Positions 38,383 through 51,881 of a stretch of DNA of 64,000 nucleotides are shown here, in pieces (positions within the stretch are counted from its first letter, which is position 1; every line of letters begins with the position of its first letter). The position numbers and the translations under genes were made by a program. Source of the DNA: Caballeronia sp. Lep1P3 (GTDB taxonomy: Bacteria; Pseudomonadota; Gammaproteobacteria; Burkholderiales; Burkholderiaceae). Where the stretch lies: positions 434,001-498,000 of the forward strand of contig NZ_CP084265.1 in NCBI RefSeq assembly GCF_022879595.1, in the 5' to 3' direction. Under the pieces are notes generated by a model. It was not told the origin of the DNA and did no database searches. It was given only the letters and a program-made list of their open reading frames with translations.

Positions 38383-39159
38383 ATGACTTACGAGAACCTG
38401 TTGGTCGAGACGCGCGGGCGGGTGGGACTGATCACGTTGCATCGCCCTAAGGCGCTGAACGCACTGAACGATGCTCTCATGGACGAACTCGGCGCGGCCC
38501 TCAAGGCTTTCGACGCCGACGACGACATAGGCGCGATTGTCCTGACTGGCAGTGAGAAGGCGTTTGCAGCGGGTGCGGACATCGGCATGATGGCCAAGTA
38601 TTCCTATATGGATGTCTACAAAGGCGACTACATCACGCGCAATTGGGAGGCGATCCGCTCCATCCGCAAGCCGGTCATTGCAGCCGTCGCGGGCTTCGCG
38701 CTGGGCGGCGGCTGCGAGTTGGCGATGATGTGCGATATCGTCATCGCGGCCGAGACGGCGAAGTTCGGCCAGCCAGAAATCAAGCTCGGAGTGATTCCCG
38801 GCGCCGGCGGCACGCAGCGATTGCCGCGCGCCGTGTCGAAGGCCAAGGCGATGGACATGTGCCTCACCGCGCGCATGATGGACGCCGCTGAGGCTGAGCG
38901 CGCGGGGCTGGTGTCGCGTGTGGTGACGGCGGATCGGCTGCTCGACGAGGCGGTCGAGGCCGGGACGATCATCGCGAGCTTTTCGTTACCAGCGGTGATG
39001 ATGGCGAAGGAGGCGGTCAATCGCGCTTACGAGTCGACGCTCGCGGAAGGCGTGCATTTCGAAAGACGCCTGTTCCATTCGCTCTTTGCAACGGAAGATC
39101 AGAAGGAGGGGATGGCCGCGTTCGTGGAGAAGCGCAAGCCCGCATTTAAACACCGTTGA
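38383..39159 (+). CDS. paaF: enoyl-CoA hydratase (PaaF/FadB-like crotonase)
   Basis: The 258-residue crotonase has both catalytic glutamates in place: one in [13 protein letters not shown] and one in [19 protein letters not shown], with the oxyanion-hole segment [11 protein letters not shown]. It hydrates 2-enoyl-CoA to 3-hydroxyacyl-CoA. Divergent pairing with paaN over a PaaR-like site suggests the 2,3-dehydroadipyl-CoA hydratase step (PaaF), but a general fatty-acid enoyl-CoA hydratase is equally close by sequence. CTAGGAGGAGTGA gives a strong ribosome site. Confidence 0.8.
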   Translation: MTYENLLVETRGRVGLITLHRPKALNALNDALMDELGAALKAFDADDDIGAIVLTGSEKAFAAGADIGMMAKYSYMDVYKGDYITRNWEAIRSIRKPVIAAVAGFALGGGCELAMMCDIVIAAETAKFGQPEIKLGVIPGAGGTQRLPRAVSKAKAMDMCLTARMMDAAEAERAGLVSRVVTADRLLDEAVEAGTIIASFSLPAVMMAKEAVNRAYESTLAEGVHFERRLFHSLFATEDQKEGMAAFVEKRKPAFKHR

Positions 39160-39328
39160 TTTAGTCGACGAGACTACTTGCGTTACGTCGTTTCGGTCAC
39201 TAGAATTCCGTTCCTTCGCATTCGAACGAACGCGAAGGGAAGCGGGAGTAGCGGTTTCAGGAAGGTGCTTGAAAAGCGAAGTTGAAAGTTTCAGGCGCAG
39301 TCAGCGAGTGAAGAGTTTCAAAAACTTG

Positions 39329-39357
39329 TTGACACCTTCTGAGGCGACGTTCATAAT
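39329..39357 (+). promoter_or_regulatory. rrn operon promoter
   Basis: TTGACA, a 17-bp spacer and CATAAT form a near-consensus sigma70 promoter, preceded by TTTCAAAAAC. The start would fall near 39364, about 262 bp before mature 16S. Confidence 0.85.
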
Positions 39358-39417
39358 CTCGTTTCTCTGCTGCTGATGCAGCGACGCAAGACGGAAAGCA
39401 GGACAGTCTTGGCGGAT

Positions 39418-39426
39418 TGCTCTTTA
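39418..39426 (+). promoter_or_regulatory. boxA antitermination element
   Basis: TGCTCTTTA matches the boxA core bound by NusB-NusE to prevent Rho termination in rRNA operons. A second boxA-like GTTCTTTAAC lies in the spacer before 23S at 41502-41511. Confidence 0.85.
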
Positions 39427-39435
39427 AAAACTAAC

Positions 39436-39459
39436 AGCCGATAAGTGTGGGCGCTTGAT
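39436..39459 (+). other. 16S processing stem, left arm
   Basis: These 24 bases pair with 41179-41202 downstream of 16S across the whole arm. The two arms differ at three positions (T/C, G/A and G/A when compared in the same sense), each giving a G-U wobble, so pairing is kept. This is the expected RNase III stem that excises pre-16S. Confidence 0.8.
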
Positions 39460-39625
39460 GGCGAGTGCGGTTTCAGTCTTTCGGGGCTGAGGCGACAAGC
39501 AAAAGTAATCAAGAGTCTCACACGAAGTATCAGAGGAAGGTTGATCTGTCTTAGGATGGATTAATCATCGTCAGTACGTTGAGTGAGCGACCGGTTCTAC
39601 GGAACCGAAAACAGTAACAGGCATT

Positions 39626-41159
<1,534 letters not shown>

Positions 41160-41178
41160 CTCGAGCTTCGCACACTAA

Positions 41179-41202
41179 ATTAAGCGCTCACGCTTATCGG
41201 CT
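41179..41202 (+). other. 16S processing stem, right arm
   Basis: Complement of 39436-39459; together they enclose the 16S gene in a 24-bp helix. It begins 19 bases after the mature 3' end. Confidence 0.8.
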
Positions 41203-41224
41203 GTGGTTTGAAGAAACAGGCTTT

Positions 41225-41301
41225 GGGTCTGTAGCTCAGTCGGTTAGAGCACCGTCTTGATAAGGCGGGGGTCGTTGGTTCGAATCCAACCAGACCCACC
41301 A
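41225..41301 (+). tRNA. ileT: tRNA-Ile (GAT)
   Basis: The 77-nt cloverleaf has acceptor GGGTCTG pairing with CAGACCC, a D-loop with AGTCGG, anticodon GAT in CTTGATAAG, a T arm with GGTTCGAATCC and an encoded CCA end. It lies in the 16S-23S spacer, the usual place. Confidence 0.97.
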
Positions 41302-41319
41302 CGAGTCAAGCAAGACACG

Positions 41320-41395
41320 GGGGGATTAGCTCAGCTGGGAGAGCACCTGCTTTGCAAGCAGGGGGTCGTCGGTTCGATCCCGTCATCCTCCACCA
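41320..41395 (+). tRNA. alaT: tRNA-Ala (TGC)
   Basis: The 76-nt cloverleaf has acceptor GGGGGAT pairing with ATCCTCC (one G-U pair), anticodon TGC in CTTTGCAAG, a GGTTCGATCC T arm and encoded CCA. It follows tRNA-Ile by 18 bp in the spacer. Confidence 0.97.
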
Positions 41396-41741
41396 AGTCC
41401 TCAATGCTTAGGGTTGAGCTCAAGAGAGAGCGAACCTTAAGCATTGGCGATTGCGAGCCAGTTGATGCTGTTGGGTAGTGAAGTAGACCTATCGGCTAAA
41501 CGTTCTTTAACAATCTGGAAGAAGTAGTAAAGAGAATCTGCGAAAGCACTTAGAGATGGGTGCGAGTAGGAGATTCAGGGTAGTGATTGTATCAAGTATG
41601 AAAAGGTAATCGAAAGATTGCTTTGGAATACGGCACACACGTAGTGTGGGGTTCACGTAAGTGCTAAAGCACTAACGCGGACCGACACGCGAATACTCAA
41701 CCTATGGCGGGGCGGCTCGATGGGAGACGCACTCGTTATAG
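41396..41741 (+). other. spacer between tRNA-Ala and 23S
   Basis: No gene is present. The spacer holds a boxA-like GTTCTTTAAC (41502-41511), directly followed by the left arm of the 23S processing stem (41511-41528). Confidence 0.7.
41511..41528 (+). other. 23S processing stem, left arm
   Basis: CAATCTGGAAGAAGTAGT pairs with 44688-44706 downstream of 23S, perfect except for one bulged base in the right arm. This is the RNase III helix of pre-23S. Confidence 0.8.
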
Positions 41742-44623
<2,882 letters not shown>

Positions 44624-44687
44624 ATAACCGGTGTGTCTTAACCTGCGCCGGTTGAGTAAGCGACTGTGCCCAGACCAGTCACTACCC

Positions 44688-44706
44688 ACTACTTCTTCCC
44701 AGATTG
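44688..44706 (+). other. 23S processing stem, right arm
   Basis: ACTACTTCTTCCCAGATTG complements 41511-41528 with one extra C. It lies 38 bp upstream of 5S. Confidence 0.8.
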
Positions 44707-44743
44707 GTCGTGGCGCACCCCCGTGCGACGCGACAACCCGTCA

Positions 44744-44859
44744 TGCCTGATGACCATAGCGAGTCGGTCCCACCCCTTCCCATCCCGAACAGGACCGTGA
44801 AACGACTCCACGCCGATGATAGTGCGGATTCCCGTGTGAAAGTAGGTAATCGTCAGGCT
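44744..44859 (+). rRNA. rrf: 5S ribosomal RNA
   Basis: About 116 nt. The terminal helix forms between GCCTGATGA and TCGTCAGGC, and the conserved CCATCCCGAAC loop and GAAAGTAGGTAATCG region are present. Ends are set by the terminal helix. Confidence 0.94.
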
Positions 44860-44873
44860 CCTCATGCTGCAAC

Positions 44874-44908
44874 GCAAAAACCCCACCCCACAAAGGTGGG
44901 GTTTTTGC
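44874..44908 (+). terminator. rrn operon terminator
   Basis: GCAAAAACCCCACC and GGTGGGGTTTTTGC form a perfect 14-bp stem with a 7-nt loop and an internal T5, 15 bp after 5S. It also faces the convergent amidohydrolase gene and can act both ways. Confidence 0.92.
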
Positions 44909-44987
44909 ATTGGGGCGGCGGCAACGCAACGCAAGGCCTGCCGGAACAGCGCAGGCGCAAGCATCGGCCCACACGACACCCGAATAT

Positions 44988-46178
44988 CTACGAAGCCAAG
45001 AATCGCTCTGCCAATCGCACCCAGTACGAAGACCCGACCGAAAGCAACGCGTCGTTGAAATCGTAACTGGCGTTGTGAAGCATGCAAGGACCTGCGCCGT
45101 GTCCATGCTCTCGATGTCCACCATCCCCGTTGCCGAGGAAGGCGTAACACCCCGGCTTCTCGAGCAGCATGAACGAGAAGTCTTCGGCGCCCATCGTCGG
45201 TTCGACGGCCGCGTCCACATTCTCGCTGCCCACCACCTCCGCCATCACTTGCGCTGCAAACTTCGTCTGCGCGGGATCGTTGATCGTCGGCGGGTAATTT
45301 CGATGGAAGTGCACATCCGCGTCGCAGTCATAGGCCGATGCCGTTGCTTCCGCGATCTTTCGCATCCGCGTTTCGATCAAGTCGAGCGTTTCCACTGTGA
45401 ACGTGCGCACCGTCCCGCCGAGCCACGCCCGATCGGGGACCACGTTCACCGCATCCCCCGCATGGATCTGCGTGATCGAAAGCACGGCCGTATCGAGCGG
45501 TTTCTTGTTGCGCGTGATGATGCTCTGCAACGCGTTCGCGATCTGCACAGCGGCGAAAACAGGATCGCGTCCGTTATGCGGCATTGCCGCGTGCGAGCCG
45601 GTGCCGCGAATGGTTATCCGAAATTCATTGCTCGACGCCATGATCGGACCTTGGGTAACGCCGAAGTGTCCCGCCGGCATGCCCGGCCAGTTGTGAATGC
45701 CGAAGACGGCATCGACGGGAAAGCGCGTGAAGAGCCCGTCGTCGATCATAGCCTTGGCGCCCGCGCCGCCTTCTTCGGCGGGCTGAAACATGAACACCAC
45801 CGTCCCGTTGAACTTCCCGTGTTCGGCGAGATACTTGGCCGCGCCCAGCAGCATCGCGGTATGACCATCGTGACCGCAGGCGTGCATGCGCCCGTCGTTT
45901 CTGGACTTGTGATCGAATGCGTTGGTTTCCTGAATGGGCAGCGCGTCCATGTCCGCGCGTAGTCCGATCGAGGCGCCGCCCGAACCGCGTCTGAGCACGC
46001 CTACGACGCCCGTCTTGCCCAATCCGCGGTGCACCTCGATACCCCAGCGTTCCATGTTGTCCGCGACCAGCTTCGCGGTGCCCACTTCCTCGTAGCGCAG
46101 CTCGGGATGAGCATGGATCGTTCGTCGAAGAGCCTTGATCTCCTCGTGCGATGCTTCGATTTCCGCAATCAGATTCAT
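44988..46178 (-). CDS. M20 family amidohydrolase (hippurate hydrolase-like)
   Basis: The 396-residue metal-dependent hydrolase has the M20D pattern: RRTIHAHPELRYEE, ADMDALPIQE, MHACGHDGHTAMLLGA (metal-binding Cys/His), FQPAEEGGAGA (catalytic Glu) and the C-terminal MGAEDFSFML. The family cleaves N-acyl or N-benzoyl amino acids; the substrate is not assignable. I chose ATG 46178 (MNLIAEIEAS); an upstream frame to 46232 lacks conservation. It converges with the rRNA operon and is divergent from the molybdopterin gene around a 14-bp palindrome. Confidence 0.88.
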   Translation of the reverse strand: MNLIAEIEASHEEIKALRRTIHAHPELRYEEVGTAKLVADNMERWGIEVHRGLGKTGVVGVLRRGSGGASIGLRADMDALPIQETNAFDHKSRNDGRMHACGHDGHTAMLLGAAKYLAEHGKFNGTVVFMFQPAEEGGAGAKAMIDDGLFTRFPVDAVFGIHNWPGMPAGHFGVTQGPIMASSNEFRITIRGTGSHAAMPHNGRDPVFAAVQIANALQSIITRNKKPLDTAVLSITQIHAGDAVNVVPDRAWLGGTVRTFTVETLDLIETRMRKIAEATASAYDCDADVHFHRNYPPTINDPAQTKFAAQVMAEVVGSENVDAAVEPTMGAEDFSFMLLEKPGCYAFLGNGDGGHREHGHGAGPCMLHNASYDFNDALLSVGSSYWVRLAERFLAS

Positions 46179-46208
46179 TTGAACCGCTCTCTCGTTGAAT
46201 ACGAACTT

Positions 46209-46222
46209 GCGTGCCGGCACGC
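46209..46222. promoter_or_regulatory. 14-bp perfect palindrome in divergent promoter region
   Basis: GCGTGCCGGCACGC reads the same on both strands. It lies 31 bp from the amidohydrolase start and 111 bp from the oxidoreductase start. Position suggests an operator, mainly for the amidohydrolase gene. No adjacent regulator gene exists. Confidence 0.4.
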
Positions 46223-46332
46223 GATGTTTCATTCTACGCCGCCACTATTTGTGACAGCTTCGGTCGACCGGACGGCGCGCGTAATAGAATCCTGTCATCT
46301 GCCGCCAATATTCCGATCGATTGGACTTCCCG

Positions 46333-48414
46333 ATGAACGCCCCAGCCGAATTCGCCCGAGCCGTATGCCCGCACGATTGCCCCGATACGTGCGCGATGCG
46401 TGTCACCGTGGAAAACGGCAAAGCGGTGAAGGTCAGCGGCGATCCCGATCATCCGCCGACGCAGGGCGTCCTGTGCACGAAGGTCACGCGCTACGCCGAA
46501 CGCACGCATCACAAGGAGCGCCTTCTCACGCCACTGCGCCGGGTCGGGCCGAAAGGCGCGGGCCAGTTCGAGCCGATCGGCTGGGATGAAGCGCTGCGCA
46601 TCGCCGCCGAACGGCTTACGCCCATCGCGCGGCGCGCGCCTGAAGCGATCCTGCCGTACAGCTACGCCGGCACGATGGGGCTCGTGCAGGGCGAAAGCAT
46701 CGCTGCGCGGTTCTTCAATGTGCTCGGCGCGTCGCGGCTGGACCGGACGATCTGTGCCGCAGCCGGCGCGGCCGGACTGCGCTATACCTACGGCGCGAGT
46801 CTTGGGATGCACGTCGAGTTCTTCGACGAGAGCGAAGTCATCCTGATCTGGGGAGCCAACCCGATCGCGTCGAGCCTCCACTTCTGGACGCGCGCGCAGG
46901 AAGCGAAACGGCGCGGCGCAAAGCTCATCGCCATCGACCCGTACCGGTCGCTGACTGCCGAGAAGTGTCATCAGCACATTGCATTGCGGCCCGGCACCGA
47001 CGCCGCGCTCGCACTCGGCATGATCCGCGTGCTCATTCATGAGGACCTGCTGGATCACGAATACATCGCGGCCCACACGCTCGGTTTCGACGAACTCGCC
47101 GCGCGCGCCGAACAGTACCCGCCATCGCGCGTCGCAGCGATCTGCGGGATCGAGGAGCAAACCGTCGTCGAACTTGCGCGCGCATTCGGATCGACGAAAA
47201 AGGCTGCCATTCGCCTGAACTACGGGATGCAGCGCGTGCGTGGCGGCGGGAACGCGGTACGCGCCGTCGCTTGCCTGCCGTCGCTGACAGGCGCATGGCG
47301 CGAGCGTTCCGGCGGGCTGTTGCTGTCGTCATCGGGTTGGGCGCCCGTCGACAATACCGCGCTCGAGCGTCCCGACTTGCTGCCGGATTGGCCGAAGAAG
47401 GCGCCGCGCACCATCAACATGAACGCCGTCGGCGACGCGTTGCTGCATCCCGGCGACGCATCCTTCGGCCCGAAGGTCGAGGCGCTCATCGTCTACAACT
47501 CGAATCCGGTCGCGGTCGCGCCGGACTCGGCGAAGGTCGCGGCCGGCTTCGCGCGCGAGGATCTCTTCACGATCGTGCTCGAACATTTCCAGACGGACAC
47601 CGCCGATTACGCCGACCTCGTCTTCCCCGCGACCACGCAACTCGAACATCTGGACGTCCACAAGTCGTACGGCCACACGCATGTGATGGCGAACCTGCCC
47701 GCTATCGAGCCTGTCGGCGATGCGCGTCCGAACACCGAATTCTTCCGCGGTCTCGCGCGCGCAATGGATCTGTCCGAGCCGGCGCTTTTCGAGAGCGACG
47801 AGCACATCGCGTCGAAGGCATTCCGCTGGAACGACGCGACGCTCGAAGGCCAGAGCTGGGACACGCTCAGGACGTCGCGCTGGCTCGAGCTGAAGGTTCC
47901 GGATGCACCGCTCGCCGAAGGCGGCTTTCGCACGCCGTCCGGAAAATGCGAGTTCTACAGCGAGCGTCTGAAACGCGAAGGCCTCGATCCATTGCCCGAT
48001 TTCCTCCCGCCTTACGAGTCGGTCGAGGGCGCGCCTGAACTGGCCGCGCGTTATCCGCTCGCGATGATCTCGCCACCCGCGCGCAATTTCCTGAACAGCA
48101 CGTTCGTGAATATCCAGAGCCTTCGCGCGACGGAACGCGAACCGCATCTCGACATCCATCCAGCGGATGCGCAAGCGCGGGGCATCGAGAATGGCGCGCT
48201 GGTGCGAATCTTCAACGATCGCGGTTCGATGCAGGCCCGCGCGCGCGTGACGGACCGCGCGCGAGAAGGCGTCGTGGTCGGCCTGTCGATCTGGTGGAAG
48301 AAGTTGTCCCCCGATGGCTGCAACGCCAATCAAGTCACGAGCCAGGCATTGACCGATCTTGGGGGATCGGCGACGTTCTACGACTGCCTGGTCGAAGTGG
48401 AGTCATTGCATTGA
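46333..48414 (+). CDS. molybdopterin oxidoreductase family protein ([4Fe-4S], bis-MGD)
   Basis: The ~693-residue protein has the N-terminal iron-sulfur motif CPHDCPDTCAM with the fourth cysteine in QGVLCTKV. The molybdopterin domains follow (YSYAGTMGLVQGESIAARF, IWGANPIASSLHFW), and the C-terminal molydopterin-dinucleotide-binding fold includes LNSTFVNIQSL. It resembles stand-alone DMSO-reductase-superfamily enzymes of unknown substrate. No Tat signal, electron-transfer subunit or membrane anchor is adjacent, so it is probably cytoplasmic. ATG 46333 is given; a TTG at 46321 is in frame. Confidence 0.85.
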   Translation: MNAPAEFARAVCPHDCPDTCAMRVTVENGKAVKVSGDPDHPPTQGVLCTKVTRYAERTHHKERLLTPLRRVGPKGAGQFEPIGWDEALRIAAERLTPIARRAPEAILPYSYAGTMGLVQGESIAARFFNVLGASRLDRTICAAAGAAGLRYTYGASLGMHVEFFDESEVILIWGANPIASSLHFWTRAQEAKRRGAKLIAIDPYRSLTAEKCHQHIALRPGTDAALALGMIRVLIHEDLLDHEYIAAHTLGFDELAARAEQYPPSRVAAICGIEEQTVVELARAFGSTKKAAIRLNYGMQRVRGGGNAVRAVACLPSLTGAWRERSGGLLLSSSGWAPVDNTALERPDLLPDWPKKAPRTINMNAVGDALLHPGDASFGPKVEALIVYNSNPVAVAPDSAKVAAGFAREDLFTIVLEHFQTDTADYADLVFPATTQLEHLDVHKSYGHTHVMANLPAIEPVGDARPNTEFFRGLARAMDLSEPALFESDEHIASKAFRWNDATLEGQSWDTLRTSRWLELKVPDAPLAEGGFRTPSGKCEFYSERLKREGLDPLPDFLPPYESVEGAPELAARYPLAMISPPARNFLNSTFVNIQSLRATEREPHLDIHPADAQARGIENGALVRIFNDRGSMQARARVTDRAREGVVVGLSIWWKKLSPDGCNANQVTSQALTDLGGSATFYDCLVEVESLH

Positions 48415-48469
48415 GAAGTTTGAATTGGACAGGCTCGAAAGAGTCTGGAGAGCGGCGTCTAACCGGATT

Positions 48470-48498
48470 GTCGGAAGGGAAACGAGCGGCTAGCATTT
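48470..48498 (+). promoter_or_regulatory. candidate promoter of fadD
   Basis: TTGTCG, a 17-bp spacer and TAGCAT (4 of 6 matches each) lie 45 bp before the fadD start. The match is moderate. Confidence 0.4.
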
Positions 48499-48542
48499 CG
48501 TTTTCGCACGACCATTCGAAAATTAGATAAAGGAGACGCCGA

Positions 48543-50216
48543 ATGGACAAACTTTGGCTGAAATCGTATCCGGCTGGCGTGCCTGCGGAGGTCGATGCAT
48601 CGGCGTATCGCTCGGTGTCGCAATTGCTCGAAGACAGCTTCCGCAAGAACCGCGATCGCCGCGCGTTCGTTTGCATGGGGCGAGCCATCACGTATCGCGA
48701 ACTCGACGACTTGTCGAAGAGGCTCGCCGCGTGGTTCCAGAAAAGAGGCCTGAAACGCGGCGCGCGCGTCGCGCTGATGATGCCGAACGTGCTGCAATAT
48801 CCCGTCGCGATCGCGGCGGTGCTGCGCGCGGGGTATATCGTCGTCAATGTGAATCCGCTTTACACGTCCCGCGAACTCGAACATCAACTGCGCGATAGCG
48901 GCGCGGAAGCCATCGTCATTCTCGAGAACTTCGCGGTCACGCTTCAGGCCGTGATCGGCAACACCGCGATCAAGCACGTCGTCGTCGCGGCGATGGGCGA
49001 CCTGATGGGCGCGAAGGGCCTGGTGGTCAACTTCGTGGTTCGTCGAGTCAAGAAGATGGTGCCCGAATGGACGCTGCCGGGCAGCGTCCGTTTCAACGAC
49101 GCCATCGCCGAGGGCGCGCGTCACACGCTCGAAGCGGTTCAGCAAGGCCCGGACGACATCGCGTTTCTGCAGTACACGGGCGGGACGACGGGCGTGGCCA
49201 AGGGCGCGACGCTCACGCACGGCAACGTCATCGCGAACGTACTTCAGTCCGAAGTCTGGCTCGAACCGGCGCGCAAGCGGCGGCCGGACATCGACCAATT
49301 CGTGTGTGTCGTGGCGCTGCCGCTTTATCACATCTTCGCGTTGACGGTGTGCGGAATGCTGACCATCCGCACGGGCGGTCTGGGCGTGCTGATCCCGAAT
49401 CCGCGCGACGTAGCCGGCATGATCCAGGAATTGAAGGGCTTCCAGATCAATACTTTCCCCGCCGTCAACACGCTGTACAACGCGCTCTTGAATCATCCCG
49501 AATTCAAGGGGCTCGATTTCTCGAAACTCATCGCGGCGAATGGCGGCGGCATGGCGGTCCAGGAAGCCGTTGCGAAGCGCTGGTTCGCCGCCACCGGCGT
49601 GCCCATCGTCGAGGGCTACGGGTTGTCCGAGACGTCGCCGTGCGTGACGTGCAATCCCGTCACGGCGACCGAATATACCGGCACGATCGGCTTGCCGTTG
49701 CCATCGACGGAAGTCTCGATCCGCGACGACGACAACAACGAACTGCCGCTCGGGAAGGCGGGCGAAATCTGCATCAAGGGTCCGCAAGTGATGGCGGGTT
49801 ACTGGAATCGGCCGGACGAAACGGCCAAGGTCATGACGCCGGACGGCTTCTTTCGCTCGGGCGATGTCGGCGTGTTCGACGAGCGCGGCTACGTGAAGAT
49901 CGTCGATCGCAAGAAGGACATGATTCTCGTCTCGGGCTTCAACGTGTATCCGAACGAAATCGAGGACGTCGTGGCGATGCTGCCGGGCGTGTTCGAGGTC
50001 GCGGCGGTGGGCGTCAAGGACCAGAACTCGGGCGAAGCGGTGAAGCTCTTCATCGTGCGCAAGGACGAAAACCTGACCGAAGCCGACGTCATCGCGTATT
50101 GCAAGGAGCGGCTTACGGGCTACAAGCGGCCGCGCATCATCGAGTTTCGCAGCGACTTGCCGAAGAGCAATGTCGGAAAGATTCTGCGTCGGGAACTGCG
50201 CGACGGGACTGTCTGA
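48543..50216 (+). CDS. fadD: long-chain fatty acid-CoA ligase
   Basis: FadD activates fatty acids with ATP and CoA for beta-oxidation, at the inner face of the membrane. The 557-residue protein has the AMP-binding motif LQYTGGTTGVAKGATLTHGN, the VEGYGLSETSPCV motif and the C-terminal FACS signature region GYVKIVDRKKDMILVSGFNVYP. AAGGAGACGCCGA precedes the ATG. It is monocistronic, with a terminator after it. Chain-length preference is not certain. Confidence 0.93.
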   Translation: MDKLWLKSYPAGVPAEVDASAYRSVSQLLEDSFRKNRDRRAFVCMGRAITYRELDDLSKRLAAWFQKRGLKRGARVALMMPNVLQYPVAIAAVLRAGYIVVNVNPLYTSRELEHQLRDSGAEAIVILENFAVTLQAVIGNTAIKHVVVAAMGDLMGAKGLVVNFVVRRVKKMVPEWTLPGSVRFNDAIAEGARHTLEAVQQGPDDIAFLQYTGGTTGVAKGATLTHGNVIANVLQSEVWLEPARKRRPDIDQFVCVVALPLYHIFALTVCGMLTIRTGGLGVLIPNPRDVAGMIQELKGFQINTFPAVNTLYNALLNHPEFKGLDFSKLIAANGGGMAVQEAVAKRWFAATGVPIVEGYGLSETSPCVTCNPVTATEYTGTIGLPLPSTEVSIRDDDNNELPLGKAGEICIKGPQVMAGYWNRPDETAKVMTPDGFFRSGDVGVFDERGYVKIVDRKKDMILVSGFNVYPNEIEDVVAMLPGVFEVAAVGVKDQNSGEAVKLFIVRKDENLTEADVIAYCKERLTGYKRPRIIEFRSDLPKSNVGKILRRELRDGTV

Positions 50217-50240
50217 TCGGTCCGACAGCGCATAGGGAAG

Positions 50241-50271
50241 GCCTTCGCCGTCAGACGCGAAGGCTTTTTTT
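50241..50271 (+). terminator. terminator of fadD
   Basis: GCCTTCGC and GCGAAGGC pair around an 8-nt loop, followed by eight T residues. Confidence 0.9.
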
Positions 50272-50297
50272 CGTCCGCGACGCGCATCGCCGAAATG

Positions 50298-50323
50298 AAA
50301 AAAAGGCGCCCGAAGGCGCCTTT
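50298..50323 (-). terminator. terminator of the porin gene
   Basis: AAAGGCGCC and GGCGCCTTT pair around CGAA; on the minus strand the hairpin runs into a T tract (A run at 50298-50304 on the plus strand). It is 28 bp past the porin stop. Confidence 0.9.
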
Positions 50324-50351
50324 CAGCAAGTACCGCTTTATTACGAGCTTC

Positions 50352-51527
50352 TTAGAACTTGTGACGGATACCGACCAGCGCCGCAACCTGGTTCGACGTC
50401 GACGACGGCGACAGGCCATTGATGTTCGCCACGGCTGCCGTGCGCGTCGAGTCCGTGCCCGAAGCGTGCTGGTACACACCGTCGATGTACAGGTCGGTGC
50501 GCTTCGACAGGAAGTAGTCCGCGCCGAGCATGCCTTGATGGTACTTGGCGTTCGCCAGGCCGTAGCCCTTCGTGTAGTCGTAAGCGACGCCCAGCAACAG
50601 AGCCGGGGTCAGCTGGTACTTGAAGTTGACTTCGGCGTTGTGGAACTTGCCCGAACCGCCCGCGTAACCAGCCGGGTTCAGGCCCGCGCCCGCGTCCGTG
50701 CCGACATCCTTGAACTGCGTGTTGCTATACGTCGCGCCGAGGGTCGCTGCGCCGAACGTGTAAGCCGCGCCAGCCGAAATCACTTGCTGGGTATGCGCCG
50801 ATGCGAAGCCCGAGTACACGCGGCTCCCGCCCATGTTCGAGGCCGCAGCCGATGCAGCCGTAGCCGACGTCGCGTTGTTGCCGAAGAACGAGTAGTTCGG
50901 ATCCTTGACGTTCAGGTAGCCAGCGCCCAATTGCAGCGGACCTTGCGAGTAGCCGAGGCCAACCGACCAAATCTGGTTGCGGTTGAACTGGCCAGCATTG
51001 CCGCCGAGGCTGTACAGGCCGCCGAACGTGAAGCCGGCGTAGTTCGCGCTCGTGAACTTGATCGCGTTGTTCACGCGATTCGAGTTGTTCATGTTGTCGA
51101 GGTCGCCCGGGTGCGCGCCGAAGTACGTCGCCCACTGGCTGCCGACTTCGAATGCGCCGGTGAAGTCGACCACGGAGTCGTACTGGCGACCCAGCGTGAC
51201 CGTGCCGAATTGCGCCGTCGACAAACCGACATACGCTTGACGGCCGAACTCGTCGCCGCCTTGGCCCAGACGGCCGTTGAACACGTTGAAGCCGTTTTCG
51301 AGGACGAACAGCGCCTTCAGACCGCCGCCCAGGTCTTCCGTGCCACGCAGGCCCCAACGGCTACCCTGCACGTTGCCGCTGTTGAGCGCATACAGCTTCT
51401 GGCCGCCGCTGTTGTTCGAATACAGGAAGCCCGCGTCGATGATGCCGTACAGCGTCACGCTGCTCTGCGCATGTGCGGCGCCAGCGAAGACGCCCAATGC
51501 TGCCAAAGCGAGAAGCGACTTTTTCAT
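50352..51527 (-). CDS. general bacterial porin (OmpC-like, trimeric)
   Basis: The 391-residue outer-membrane protein has a signal peptide (MKKSLLALAALGVFAGAAHA, cleaved before QSS). The Burkholderiales porin start SSVTLYGIIDAGF and the RWGLRGTEDLGGGLKALFVLE strand pair follow, with the LGRQYDS loop and a C-terminal Phe (GIRHKF). It forms a 16-stranded diffusion pore. GGAGATC precedes ATG 51527; an in-frame upstream codon at 51569 is not used. Nutrient specificity is unknown. Confidence 0.94.
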   Translation of the reverse strand: MKKSLLALAALGVFAGAAHAQSSVTLYGIIDAGFLYSNNSGGQKLYALNSGNVQGSRWGLRGTEDLGGGLKALFVLENGFNVFNGRLGQGGDEFGRQAYVGLSTAQFGTVTLGRQYDSVVDFTGAFEVGSQWATYFGAHPGDLDNMNNSNRVNNAIKFTSANYAGFTFGGLYSLGGNAGQFNRNQIWSVGLGYSQGPLQLGAGYLNVKDPNYSFFGNNATSATAASAAASNMGGSRVYSGFASAHTQQVISAGAAYTFGAATLGATYSNTQFKDVGTDAGAGLNPAGYAGGSGKFHNAEVNFKYQLTPALLLGVAYDYTKGYGLANAKYHQGMLGADYFLSKRTDLYIDGVYQHASGTDSTRTAAVANINGLSPSSTSNQVAALVGIRHKF

Positions 51528-51881
51528 TGAAAAGATCTCCAGAGAGTGTTTTTGCGACTTGTTTGGCAAGGTTCACTGTTCTAGCGCCAGTGTGTTGACG
51601 GTCCCTGCCGAGGCACTTCTTTACGAAGGTGACACGTAATGTAACAAGAACAACTTTCCGGACAAAGGAAAAGGGGGCAGCGTCCGGCCCGCATGTGACG
51701 TTTACGCAACATGCGCTAAAATCTTGGTTTTGCAGCGATTTTGCGAGTCGTGTTTCCCCTAATTACAAAAAGTGGAGCTCGCGGCGGGATGTTTTCGCAT
51801 GATCGGCGGAAGAATAGGGATTGCTGAAGGACTGCGCACGGCGCTCCCAAAAATGATGAACATGAATCAAGAGGTGAGAAC
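51528..51881. other. porin/coq7 divergent intergenic region
   Basis: The 354 bp contain no gene. On the plus strand TAAAAT at 51717-51722 could be a -10 for coq7, with only GTGACG as a poor -35. The porin side is AT-rich between 51610 and 51660, but I could not fix a promoter there. Confidence 0.5.

Larger units (their letters stand above)
39160..39625 (+). other. rRNA operon upstream region
   Basis: This 466-bp stretch has no gene. It contains a CCTTCGC/GCGAAGG inverted repeat at 39213-39238 that may end the enoyl-CoA hydratase transcript. The rrn promoter lies at 39329-39357 (AT-rich DNA just upstream may act as UP element). boxA is at 39418-39426 and the left half of the 16S processing stem at 39436-39459. 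Confidence 0.75.
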
